Shown: positions 24,117 to 34,862 of the stretch, one piece after another | Position numbering within the stretch: position 1 is the first letter of the stretch | How the letters are laid out: each line of letters starts with the position of its first letter | NCBI RefSeq assembly: GCF_902167145.1 | Contig: NC_050102.1 | Coordinates: forward strand, 7,440,850-7,504,849 | Direction: 5' to 3' | Origin: Zea mays | Lineage: Eukaryota > Streptophyta > Magnoliopsida > Poales > Poaceae | Length of the DNA: 64,000 bases | Position numbers and translations under genes: made by a program | Notes under the pieces: generated by a model | Told to the model about the DNA's origin: nothing | The model's database searches: none | What the model saw: the letters and a program-made list of their open reading frames with translations, nothing else

Positions 24117-27100
24117 CTAGTCTTCCCTAAGTACCACTTCTGCAGCTTCGTTCAACAGTCGATCGACAACCTGATCCATGATAGCTTCGGCCATCTTTTT
24201 AATTTCGTCGTCATCTTTAGGCTGAGGGCCCGAAGATGCTTTAGTAGGATCTGAGTGAGGACGGGATACTATTACAGATCGCGAACGAACTATAAAATTA
24301 AAAGTTATAACGCAATGAAAACTATTCGTTAGTACCTATTTGCCCTTCGGGCTCTGCGTTTTTCTCAGCAGCCTCGGCTACTTTTCTAGCCTCATGAATC
24401 CCTTTCTCGCTTTTCTGAACGATTTCTTGGGCCATTTCTCTACCACCGTTGTCCCAGATGTCGGTGAAAAATTTTCCCCCAACCGCGCTAGCTTCGGCTG
24501 AAGGATCTTTTATATCTTCAGTGGACAAGGTGGCTTCGGACTGCGATAAAATCTTTACATGTTCACATCCTTTCCCCTCCAAAATGGTGGCAATCCCTCT
24601 GGCACCAGAAAAAGCGCAGATGTCTCCGCGACTATTTAAAATTTCTTCAAAGGCCTCCGCCTCATGATTGATCCATTCCAGGGGACCTTCGGGGTTACCT
24701 CTTATAAAGTTTTCTTCTTGCGAAAATGCGCCAACGCTGGCGAAGCTAGTTTTTATTTTCTTGACACACTCTATAGATTTGTCGAAGCATTTCTTCTTGG
24801 CTGACCGAAGCTCTTTAACAGTTTCTTCTAAATGATTTGCCCATTGGTCGCTGAGTTCTCGCCTTGTTTCTTCAAGTATGCATTCCTCTTTAGCTCTGGC
24901 TAATTGTTTACGAAGGTTTTCAATTTCACGCTTCTGAGCTTCGGTCTGACCTTTGAAAATAGCTTCGTCTTCTTTTATTTTATTTATTAAGGAATGCAAT
25001 ATTTTGTCTTTTTCAAGACCTTCGTTCCTCAGTTCAATTACTTCGGAACGAAGGTTGCTCAGGGCTATAGTACATCCTTCGTCCTCAGCATCTTTCTGTG
25101 CTCTGAGGGCATTGCTGAGTATCAGGCCCTGCAGACAGGAATATGTCTGTGTCAATAGTTTTAAACAAACGAAAAATTTTGAACTCAACAAAAATATAAG
25201 AATTCCATTTGTCGCACCTTTAAACTGTTGTAAGCTAGGCTGTCAGCCAGATCGTTCTTTGACAGCACCGAAAGTCCGTCTTCTAAAGTCGGGAATCCGA
25301 AGCTTCTGCTCATCTCCCGACAGACAGAAATTTCCTTGCTGTCGGGGAGGCAATACAAGAAATCTTCTTCTCCACTGCCATTAAATATCAACGCCCCCTT
25401 TGGATATTTCAACTTTTGGGCATAGTGTTGGGCCTCTTGTTCCTCTTTTTCTGATAATTTTTTCCCCGAAGCATGACGAAAAATATAATCACGAATTATG
25501 GGGGATGCTTCGGGGGTAACAACACCAGTTCCTTCAGCAAAAGTTGGCTTTGTTATTTTTTCTGCCTCACTTTCCAAGGTTTTTGCCTTTGAGGGCTCTG
25601 AGGGCCCAGCTTCGGCTTCAGCTGTTGTTTCAAAAGTAACAGCAGCCTTCTTCGGAGGTGTGCTCGAAGATATGATCGTTTCCAGTACATCTAGCACATT
25701 AGCCATTCTCTTCCTCTTCGGAGTTGCAGCTGGCACTTTTTCATTTTTTGATGTCCCAATAATTGCTGAGGGACTCAAAACTTCTGATGTTTTGGAGTCC
25801 TCGGTTGCTTCCTTTACCTCTTCCATTTTTTCTGTGAATGGCGCTTCGGCCTTCTCTTTCGTTTCTGGTAACAAAATTTTTGATTGCTCCAATTTTGTCT
25901 TCGTTGGTACTTCGGCTGTTTCTGCGACTTCTGGCAGCAAAGTTGGCTCGGCTGGTTTTTCAGCTTCGGTGGCCGAAGAAGTCTCTCCGGTAAACTCAGG
26001 CACCGAAGCTGGTTCAATATAACGCGGCCGATGCGTAAGAACCTTTATCTTCTTCCTTTTTGGTTCTGACTCGCTAGGAGCAGCTGCAGTTTCTTCTTTT
26101 GCAGAGGTTGTATTTTTTCTCTTCTGCCTTCGAATGGGGTAGCAATAGTCAGGGTAGACAAACCCGATGGCATCAAATACCCGATTCAGCCTTTTCTTTT
26201 TTCGGCCTCCGAAGGCTGCTGACATTGCAGTATCTTCGGCCTTCGAGTATGTCCCAAGCAGCTCATCACTTAAATTGTCAATGCTTTTCAACCACTCATC
26301 ATCTGGCTCAATAAATTTATCTCCAAATTTAAAAGTGTACTTAAACCTGACAAGTCCACCTTCGTCGGCCTCTTTAATGGTTTCTTGTGGCATTTCCCAT
26401 TTCTCCGCAAGCGGCCACACCCTGAAGGCAATATGCTCTTGTACTAAGTCCCTTGTTCCTATAAAAGAGCAGACAACGCCGAAGGCTCTTTGGCACTCTT
26501 CGGCGGCTTCGTTCATTTCAACCTTCGGCCTCCGAAGGCCGAAGCTTTGCCAAATAGGACGCATAATTATACCTTTGATGTCTTCTCGTGCTGATAAGTC
26601 ATTCTTCACATAAAACCATTCTGTCATCCAATCCCCGGGCCATCTCTTCCGAAAGGTTGGTACGGGACAGCTTGCCCCGGACCGAGAGACGAAGCTGTAG
26701 CAGCCAAAGTTGTTATGGTACTGTTCTTTGCCCCAAGGCTTTGTTTCATATAATAATTCATGAACGTTACAGAAGCTTCTTGCGTCAGGCTTCAGACCTT
26801 GGCTTCTCGCGGCCCACACGAAGATATTTAGCCTTATAATTGCCTCGGGAGTAAGTTGATGAAGATAGACTTCGAAGATTTTCAACACCTCCACGACGAA
26901 GCTGCTCAAGGGGAATCGCAATCCAGCTTTCAAAAAGCTTCGATACACCACAACTTCATTTTCTTCAGGGTGTGGACAAGTTTTTTCCCCTTCGTCCGCC
27001 CTCACAATGGACAGATCCCGGAAATACCTTCCTCTCATATTAACAAGATGATTCTCTTTGATAGTTGATTTACCATAAACTGAATGGCTTGGTCGCCAGG

Positions 27101-27299
27101 GGCGATCTTCGGAGTCTTCGCCACCGCTGTCCACATCATAACTTTCACTGTCACCAGTATCTTCAGACAGCCCTTCCAGAATTTCCCTGGTGATCTTTTC
27201 TGTGTTGGTCTTCGACATTGCTATAAGAAACCCTAAGTTTTTCTCTTCATCAAGATTTAGCTTCATCTCAGCAGCAGCCTTCTTAGCAGCTTCAGACAT
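24117..27299 (-). CDS. Antisense, intron-containing gene in Zeon-like copy A (PF04195-like protein)
   Basis: Runs opposite to gag. Exons: 25218-27299, 24336-25128, 24117-24289, 1016 codons including the stop. Introns have GT-AG ends (GTGCGAC..GTCTGCAG; GTACTAAC..TTTTATAG). Skipping them keeps one frame, whereas read-through meets stops. Copy B has matching splice sites, and its exon 2 has the same 793-bp length. The N-terminal third (about residues 110-270, LRFPLSSFVVEVLK, QLTPEAIIRL, CYSFVSRSG, WFYVKND) resembles the plant transposon-associated domain PF04195. Then comes a Glu/Pro/Ala-rich region with KRKRMANVLDVLETI, and a coiled coil in exon 2. The start MSEAAKK (27299) was chosen over ATG 27311 by comparison with copy B. 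A TATA box lies at 27441-27449. Function unknown. Antisense frames are known in related Tat-lineage elements. Confidence 0.82.
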
Positions 27300-27440
27300 C
27301 TTCGGAAACACTAAAAACTGTTTTCAAAGCCGAAGCTTCAAAGCTAAAAGCTTAGCGGATCACAGTGCGCAAGAGCTAAAAAATGAGTGAGCAGGAGTGG
27401 TTGGCCAGAAAGCGTGCAAAATAAGTTTGCGGTATGGCCG

Positions 27441-27449
27441 TATTTATAC
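27441..27449 (-). promoter_or_regulatory. TATA box of the antisense gene, copy A
   Basis: GTATAAATA on the minus strand, about 140 bases upstream of the antisense start codon. Copy B has TTTATAAATAG at 49572-49582, about 135 bases upstream of its start codon. Conserved position in two copies supports a real antisense promoter located inside the 3' LTR boundary. Confidence 0.6.
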
Positions 27450-27599
27450 GCTTGATGCGTTGAAAGTTGAAAGACCCCACTTGTCATTGAATGTTGCTAT
27501 TCTAGCAAAGGGAAGGTGTTTTTTCGGACCTTCGGCTTAAAAGCCTTCGTCCATGTCGCAATCTAAATTTATTAACAAATTAATATTGCGAGGGGCTAC

Positions 27600-28255
27600 T
27601 GTTGGGGGCCTTCGGCTTCCGAAGGTCCTCAAAAACATGATTTAACAATGTTTCTGGAGTATAATGTGTGAACAGGTATCTTCGGACTTGTATCAGAAAG
27701 GGAGAAGCTCAAAAGATACGAAGGTTGACACAGTGCCGAAGCTGTGAAGCAGGAAAGCTTCGGCATGTTCGCAGAAAAAGGAACCGACTTAAAGATGAAA
27801 AGGCCATTTAGACCTCGATAGATTGCTATGGAATTATCACCAAATGTAAAGGGCATGTATGTAATTTTGTATGGGTTGTATCCCGTGCCTATAAATAGGT
27901 GAACAGTACCCCCGTACTGTTCACGCTGACTTGGCATTTGCTTTTGCGTCACGCTTGTACTTTTTACCTTCTCTCAGGACCGAAGGTACATTTGTAATTT
28001 GAAATCATTTCTATTTTTCCATGTTAATAAAATAGAAATGATTCTATGATGATGCTTATATTATATTTCATGCTTTATATGAATCCTTCGTCATTACTTG
28101 TTATGTTTACGAAGGTATGTCTCTTATGACCTTCGTCCGAAACTCATTATTTCCCGAAGGGACATAATGCTTCGAAGGACGAAGGACTTTAACACTTAAC
28201 ACTTTTTATGTTGCCTTGTTCTTAACTCTTAGCATTTGAGAACAAGTCCCCAACA
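27600..28255 (+). repeat. 3' LTR of Zeon-like copy A
   Basis: 656 bp, equal in length to the 5' LTR and without a difference I could find by eye, including the antisense 107-codon frame present in both. TATAAATA at 27890-27897. This implies a recent insertion. Confidence 0.9.
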
Positions 28256-29325
28256 TTTACCCCTGATCATATGGGTAGTTATGTTATTGCTTTACATGGT
28301 TTTGGGATAATCTTTCATTATATCCATGTTCCAATTCTTTTTTTATTCTATTTATGTTCATATCAAGATCATTAATTGTTAATTGGAACATGGAGCTTAA
28401 CTTGAGAAACACGTGCCACCACAAGGGTTTAATGGACGCCCTTGGCCAACTAACTAGGAAAGCTAGTGGAAGACTAGTAGGGGATTGCATGCAAGGAGGT
28501 TCTCGGGTTGATTTTGCTGCGATGGCGGTCAGACAGGGGATTCTTGCAAGTGCCCTTCCCATAACTGTAGCGAGTTTTAGGAAGCTAGTGGAACTTTGTA
28601 AAGGCCTCGTAGTGGATCCCTAGCCATTCACCTCGGTAGTGTCTAAGGGCCTTGTAAACCCTGGTGACATGGGATACATGACTTGTGGGTAAAGGGTACA
28701 ACCTCTGCAGAGTGTAAAACTGGTATACTAGCCGAGCTCACGGTCATGAGCAGCTCAGGACTCTCTGATGATTAATTTATGGAACTATTCAATTTGTCAT
28801 ATGCATTGCATCGCAGATAATGTTGTTACTTTTGTTCTACTACTTAATTGGGTTGGTATTTACTTATACTTAGTAACTGCTAATAAAATTTTGACCAACT
28901 TTAAAAGCAATGTCAGCTCTAACCATCCTCTTTGGTAAGCCTTACACTTCACATGAGCTCCCACTTTTGGCGAGTTCATGCACATTATTCCCCACAACTT
29001 GTTGAGCGATGAACGTATGTGAGCTCACTCTTGCTGTCTCACACCCCCCACAGGTAAAGAATAGGTACCACAGGATGAGGCTCATGAAGGATGCTGTGAC
29101 GAGTTCGTGAGAGGTCTAGGTCGTTGTCTCCCAGTCAACTTTGGGTTGCTGGACCGTTGTCTCCTTATAATGTAATTATTTATTTATTTTGTACAGAACT
29201 CCTACTATATAGTAAAGGTGTGACATTCGATCATGTGCAATGATTCATCATATGTGTGTGACTTGGTCCCAGCACACCTGGTGATTATGTTCGCGCCCGG
29301 GTCTTGGTGCCCCGAAACCCTGGTG

Positions 29326-31076
29326 TGACACACTCGGATTTAAGGATAAACATAGGTGTGACTCAAATGTGTGCTAAGATCAACTATCACGCATATGATG
29401 ACTCATGGTACAGAAATTAATATCACATCTTTATTATATAATAGAGGTTATGTACAAAATAACTAAATAAAATACATCATATGGCGACAACGATCCTCCA
29501 CCATCAAAGTTGATTGGGAATCAAAGTTGATTGGGAGACGACGACCTAGACCTTTCCAAAAACTTATCGTAGCATCCTCCATACTCCTCATCTTGTGATA
29601 TTTATCCCTGACCTGGCGTGATTATAGCAAGGGTGAGCTCTCATCCGGTCGTCGCTCAACAAGTGTGGAAAAAAGTGTAGTGTAAGGTTACCAAGAAAAA
29701 TAGTTAAGGTTGAGCATTGCTTTTAATAAATTCATGAAAATTTTATTAGTGATTACTAAGTGTAAGTATATACCAGAATAAATTCCACAATATAATACAA
29801 TCCATGATAGATTAAGTTTAGTTCCATAGATTATTCATGTGATGGTCCAAGCGTTCTTAACCGTGAGCTCGACTGATATACCAGTTTTACACTTTGCAGA
29901 GATTGTGTATCTTTACCCACAAGCTGTGTTACCCATTTTGCCAAGGGTCTCGAATCTGAGTCATCTCTACCGAAGAGACGAGACAGGCTAGTACTATGAG
30001 GTCTTTCCAAAGTTCCACCAACATGAGAGAACCCACTACGGTTCCCCGCAGAATGGGGTGATACAAGAATTACTCGTCCGAAAAGCTATCGTAGACAGAT
30101 TAACCCGATGACCTTCGTATACTGGCAGCTTCTCCACCCCGCTTACCCTTTCAAAAAAGGATTAACCCACACTAGCTTTCCTAATTAATCAACCAAGAGC
30201 GTCCAATTCCACTCTTGTGGTCTCGGGCGGTCGTTCCATGTTCCAATTAACAAAATAATATTATCATGAACAATAATTAAGCCACCACAATGGTAAAAGC
30301 ATGGCCATAATTCAGATATAATACTAATCCAAAATCAGGTAGAGCATAGCAAGACTACCCAATAATTCATTTATATACAAGGTGTAGGGTAAACAATACT
30401 AGGTAACATATTAGGTCCCATCAACTTAATCTAGCAGTGTCACGTTGATTAACAGAACATTATTAGGTCAAAGAATGTGATCAAGGACACAATTTGCATT
30501 TTACTTACGATTTCAGGTACTTCTCTAAAATGGTGCCTCAGATTCTCGCAACCTCGCTTCTATTCGTATCAATACATACAAATAAATAAATAATGGATGT
30601 GATAACATTACACCAAAATGGAATCAACCACACAATAATATTCTACGTGTTGCTACGAGATCGTAGGTTCGAAAACCACTAAAATTAGAATTAAAATGAA
30701 TAAGTTATGATTTACTAATTTTATAATTATTTTTATACAAGAAATATATTTCTCAGATTTTATTTCCTATATCTCATTAGGTCAGAGACTTTGTGCATTA
30801 TTTTTCAAAAGTTCGGGTCAGTTTTACAAAACATTATTTTCAAAAGTTCGGGTCAGTTTTACAAAAAATACAAACACAATTGTATTACTTTTTATGTGTG
30901 AGGGGACTGCGGGTTTATTCACTAGTTTTTGGAGGTTTCTTTAACAAAACATCACGCCCGAAGGGGTACGCTTGATTCTGCACCATCCGATCAGATTACA
31001 ACGGCCCAGATTGAATCCCAACCCGGTCAAACCCGTGAAGCTCTCGAGTCGTCCATCACAAGATGTACGGTCTCGA
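29326..31076 (-). mobile_element. second long Gypsy-type LTR, inverted, 5' part displaced
   Basis: Read on the minus strand, this matches the right part of the LTR at 18185-29330: TTAATTGGAACATGGA, GGAAAGCTAGTG, CTTGTGGGTAAAG, TGTAAAACTGGTATA and CGAGCTCACGGTTA occur in the same order with clear divergence. It ends near 29326 (TGACACACTCGG on plus). At 31076 it is cut by the Tat-lineage element, so the rest should lie right of the window. With the first LTR it forms a diverged inverted repeat, 3' ends together. Confidence 0.65.
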
Positions 31077-31527
31077 TGTTGGGGCGAAGGCAAAGACGCT
31101 ACCCTTCGCTCCAGGCCTTCGTCACCTCACTGCACCAACGGAGGAAAGATGACCGGTGCAAGACGAAGGCCTACGACGAAGTCTCTCCATCCCACGTCCT
31201 CACCCGACCTGGAGGCCCACGTGGGATTCGGTCCACTGTAACAGGCCCCGCACGGAGAAGCGTGTTATGGGCCTAATTTGTAATAGCTTTTCTGTAATGA
31301 CGGTCTGTAACCCTCCCTTATGTGAATATTCTGGGGATAGTCCAGGTGCCCGAGGGCATAAACGTCCTTACATTGGGACGTTGGACACTCGGGCACCTAT
31401 AAATACCCCGTTACAGTACCCTTGAGAGGCTAGATTAACAGAGCAATTGCCATCTCGAGTTAAACCTTGTTTGCACTCTTTCCACTCCCCCGTTGGATCA
31501 ACTTGCCCAGGAGAGCAAGTTCCAACA
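31077..31527 (+). repeat. 5' LTR of the Tat-lineage element
   Basis: TGTTGGGGCGAAGG start, TTCCAACA end, TATA box CTATAAATAC at about 31397-31406. The five bases to the left, CTCGA (31072-31076), are the expected target duplication; the partner copy would be beyond the window. Confidence 0.8.
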
Positions 31528-31567
31528 TTTGGCGCCCACCGTTCGTGCTACGAACAAACCACCCGTG

Positions 31568-33503
31568 ATGGCACCCAAGAGAGCTAGTTCGAAGGCAACC
31601 CCATCCGTTGACGAAGCAGCGAAGGCAGCACTGCTAGCCGAGAAAAAGGGCAAGACCCTCGCAGATAACACCCCCAAGAAGCATGCGAAGACGAAGCTCT
31701 CAGCAAGAGACAGCGCAACGAACAACTCACTCCCGAAGGCACCCTACGCACTTGCAGCTCCGGAGGACAACCACAAGCACCACCCCCAGGCTTCGCTCCA
31801 CTAGAGGGCGAGGACGCAATAGAGGACGGCGAAGTCATCAGCGTCTCAGCAGAAGAACAGCTACAACTATGGGGCCTGCGCATCAAGAACCGCAACCTCC
31901 AAAAGTAGAAATAAATCCTCGAGGCCAAGCGCCAACGTGTCTCCGCGCAAGCCAAGGTGTGCTAGATGATACGAGACGAGGAGCAGAGTGCTCGGGAACT
32001 CGAGCAAGAGATTGCGCTCATGCAGCGCGAAGGCCAACACGATCTGCAGCACGGCCCGCCCCTCCAACAGCGCGCGCCAGTCGGAGACTTATTCATTCCC
32101 CAGCGCGGACCCTTCATCCCTCACGCCGCAGCTTTCTAGGGCATCAACTACCTTGATGAGCGAAGCCCCCTAGCACCGCAACTCCAAGTGTCACCATGGC
32201 CTGCCAACTTAATTCAGGGCAGGGACCTACCCCAAGTACAACAGCAGCACCGACCCGGCACAATATATCATGAGCTATCAAGTCGTTGTCGCATCATCCG
32301 GAGGAGTCGACGCCACAATGGCCAAGTCTTTCATCATCGCCCTCGAGGGTCCGACCTTGACCTGGTACACCAGGTTGCCCCCACTGTCCATCGACTCTTG
32401 GAAAGGACTCCGAGACAAGTTTCTACTCAATTTCCAAGGGTACCGACCCGACACTGATGCTTTGGCCAAACTATCACTCTGCAAACAGCAAGAGAAGGAA
32501 ACCCTATGGGAGTACTACCGCAAGTTCCTGACTCTCAAGTCACAATTGCCTTCGGTCGACGACCAAATTGCCATACACTACGCCATCAGTGGCCTTCGGG
32601 CTGGCGTCCTATATAGTCACTGCATCAGGGACCCACCCAAAAATCTCCAAGAGCTCTATCGGTTGTTCGAGAAGTATGCCAGATCCGAATAGCTCCATCA
32701 GCGCAAGGTCGAGTCTCAGAGAAAGCCCAAATACCCTCTGCAGTCCAGCCGGACCTGGACAAGGCCCCCGCAGTCAGACTCCGGGCGGGACAGCCGCAGT
32801 CAGTAGCAGGTGCACAACATAGCCAACCAGCACCCCGCCGGCGAGGCAGCTCGCCGTCAAGATTATCCCCCCAGGGCCGCGGCAATGGCACGCGTGGCCG
32901 GGGTTGGGAACGAGCGCAGCAACCACACAAATATTACTGCCTGTTTCATGGCGAAGACTGCGCGCACCCGACGAGGGACTGCCCGGAAACAAAGGCCACC
33001 AGGGACAGGATGTCTCGGGCACAACCAGCCGACAACCAAAGAGTGGCCGTGCACACATATCAACACCACCACCCACAACCATACAACCACGGCCACGCCC
33101 AGCATCTACCCCAACCACGCATATCAGCACCACCAGGAGGTACAAGTTGTACCACCCCCACTCCCGCCTCCGCATCAACCAAACCTACACCACCAAAATC
33201 ACCCCCAAGCACCAAAACAAGAAGACTTCACCGATCAGCCGTATCGCGGAGTCATTCACATGATCACCGGAGGGTCCAGTGTCGACTTCGACACGAAGCG
33301 GCAAAAGAGGGATCACTACCGAAGCGTCAACCACGTCTCCATCACCGGCCCAGTCGTGCAGACGAAGTGGTCACATGTGCCACTAACCTTCGACGCCAGA
33401 GATGTCGACCTGCGCAGCGCACCCCACATTGACGCCATGGTAATCAACTGCAGTGTGGCAAGCTGGGACCTGCACAAAGTCCTAGTTGACAACGGTAGCC
33501 ATG
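31568..33503 (+). pseudogene. gag and protease start of the Tat-lineage element
   Basis: A frame starts at 31568 (MAPKRASSKA) and is lost by 31804. A gag domain continues in another frame at about 32255-32692 (FIIALEGPTLTWYTRLPP, LRDKFLLNFQGYR, LSLCKQQEKETLWEYYRKF). A decayed zinc-finger-like segment follows (HGEDCAHPTRDCPETKATRDR, about 32945-33010, in another frame). The last frame (to 33517) reaches the aspartic protease motif LVDNGS, where the Sirevirus insertion interrupts it. Several indels separate the frames. Not functional. Confidence 0.75.
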
Positions 33504-34814
33504 TGAAAGGGAATTAGGCTTACACCTATTTCCTAAATGATTTTGGTGGTTGAATTGCCCAACACAAATAATTGGACTAACTAGTTTGCTCTAGTGCATA
33601 AGTTATACAGGTGTAAAAGGTTCACTCTTAGCCAATAAAAAGACCAAGTATTGGGTTCAACAAAATAGCAAAGGGACAACCGAGGGCACCTCTGGTCTGG
33701 CGCACCGGACTATCCGGTGTACACCAGACAGTGTCCGGTGCACCACCGGACAGTGTCCGGTGCACCAGAGGACTCCAACTCAAACTCGTCACCTTCGGGA
33801 AAATCCAGAGGCGCTTCGCTATAATTCACCGGACTGTCCGGTGTACACCGGACAGTGTCTGGTGCTCCAAGGAAGAGCGGCCTCAGGAACTCGCCAGCTT
33901 CGGGAAACGGCAGCGGCTGCTCCGCTATAATTCACCGGACATGTCCGGTGTAACTGCGGGGCAACGGCTACTTCGCGCCAACGGTCACTTGCAACAACAA
34001 TTAATGCGCGCCAGAGCGCGTAGAAGTCAGGCACGCGCGTAGTGGCGCACCGGACACTCTACAGTACATGTCCGGTGCGCCACCGGACATCCAGGCGGGC
34101 CCAGAAGACAGTGCTCCAACGGTCGAATCCCAACGGCTTTGGTGACATGGCTGGCACATCGGACATGTCCGGTGTACACCGGACTGTCCGGTGCACCATA
34201 CGACAGTCAGCCCCACCAAATGGCTAGTTTGGTGGTTGGGGCTATAAATAACCCCAACCACCCACCATTCATGGAATCCAAGTTTTCACACTTCCAACCA
34301 CTTACAAGAGCTAGGCATTCAATTCTAGACACACTCAAGAGATCAAATCCTCTCCTAAATTCCACACAAAGCTTTAGTGACTAGAGAGAGAGAGATTTGC
34401 TTGTGTTCTTTTGAGCTCTTGCGCTTGGATTGCTTTCTTCTTTCTTGATTCCTTATTGCGATCAAACTCACTTGTAACTGAGGCAAGAGACACCAATCTT
34501 GTGGTGGTCCTTGTAGGAACTTTGTGTTCCAAGTGATTGAGAAGAGAAAGCTCACTCGGTCCGAGGGACCGTTTGAGAGAGGGAAAGGGTTGAAAGAGTC
34601 CCGGTCTTTGTGACCACCTCAACGGGGAGTAGGTTTGCAAGAACCGAACCTCAGTAAAACAAATCCGCGTGTCACACCTCTTATTTGCTTGTGATTTGTT
34701 TTGCACCCTCTCTCGCCGACTTAATTATATTTCTAACGCTAACCCGGCTTGTAGTTGTGATTATTTTTGAGAATTTCAGTTTCGCCCTATTCACCCCCCT
34801 CTAGGCGACTTTCA
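33504..34814 (+). repeat. 5' LTR of the outer Sirevirus (1311 bp)
   Basis: Holds several palindromic CACCGGACA/TGTCCGGTG motifs between about 33690 and 34200, then the TATA box CTATAAATA at 34242-34250. Differs in length from the 3' LTR (1286 bp), mostly by gain or loss of these palindromic units. Confidence 0.92.
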
Positions 34815-34862
34815 ATTGGTATCGGAGCCCGGTGCTTCATTAGAGCCTAACCGCTCGAAGTG

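Larger units (their letters stand above)
20883..28255 (+). mobile_element. Zeon/Cinful-like non-autonomous Gypsy element, copy A (7373 bp)
   Basis: Complete element with 656-bp LTRs at both ends and a TTTAC target duplication (20878-20882, 28256-28260). It has a TTGGCGCCCACC primer-binding site at 21539-21550, a sense gag gene, a repeat region, an antisense spliced gene, and a purine-rich GCGAGGGGCTAC before the 3' LTR. There is no protease, reverse transcriptase, RNase H or integrase. Length, LTR size, CTTCGG-rich sequence and gag-only sense coding fit maize Zeon-type elements mobilised by a Cinful-type partner. That family assignment is recognition and was not searched. Confidence 0.88.
18185..29330 (+). 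mobile_element. long Gypsy-type LTR, split by a Zeon-like element
   Basis: Sequence from TGTTACACTCTGTAAACCC (18185) to CCCTGGTGTGACA (29330), excluding the insert at 20883-28255, totals about 3.8 kb. It looks like one long LTR of the Tekay/Prem1/Xilon-like type: AT-rich start, a GC-rich block with CCCAACCGGG, a TATATATC at about 19118-19125, a GA run near 19189-19204, and an AT-rich middle. The segment with ACTTGTGGGTAAAG, CTCTGCAGAGTG and GCTCACGGT (about 28681-28745) also occurs in the LTR at 61640-64000. No internal domain follows, because another inverted LTR begins at about 29326. It may be a solo LTR or the edge of a rearranged element. The TTTAC duplication of the insert at 20878-20882 and 28256-28260 shows that its two parts were once joined. 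Confidence 0.6.

Noticed and set aside
24322..25191. A separate 289-codon gene starting MLSSKFF
   Set aside because: Its first codons are intron 1 of the antisense gene read through. The real exon begins at 25128 after a clear acceptor.
25498..26613. Plus-strand frames of 148-174 codons in Zeon-like copy A
   Set aside because: Shadows of the antisense exon 1, which has codon structure and a matching protein in copy B.
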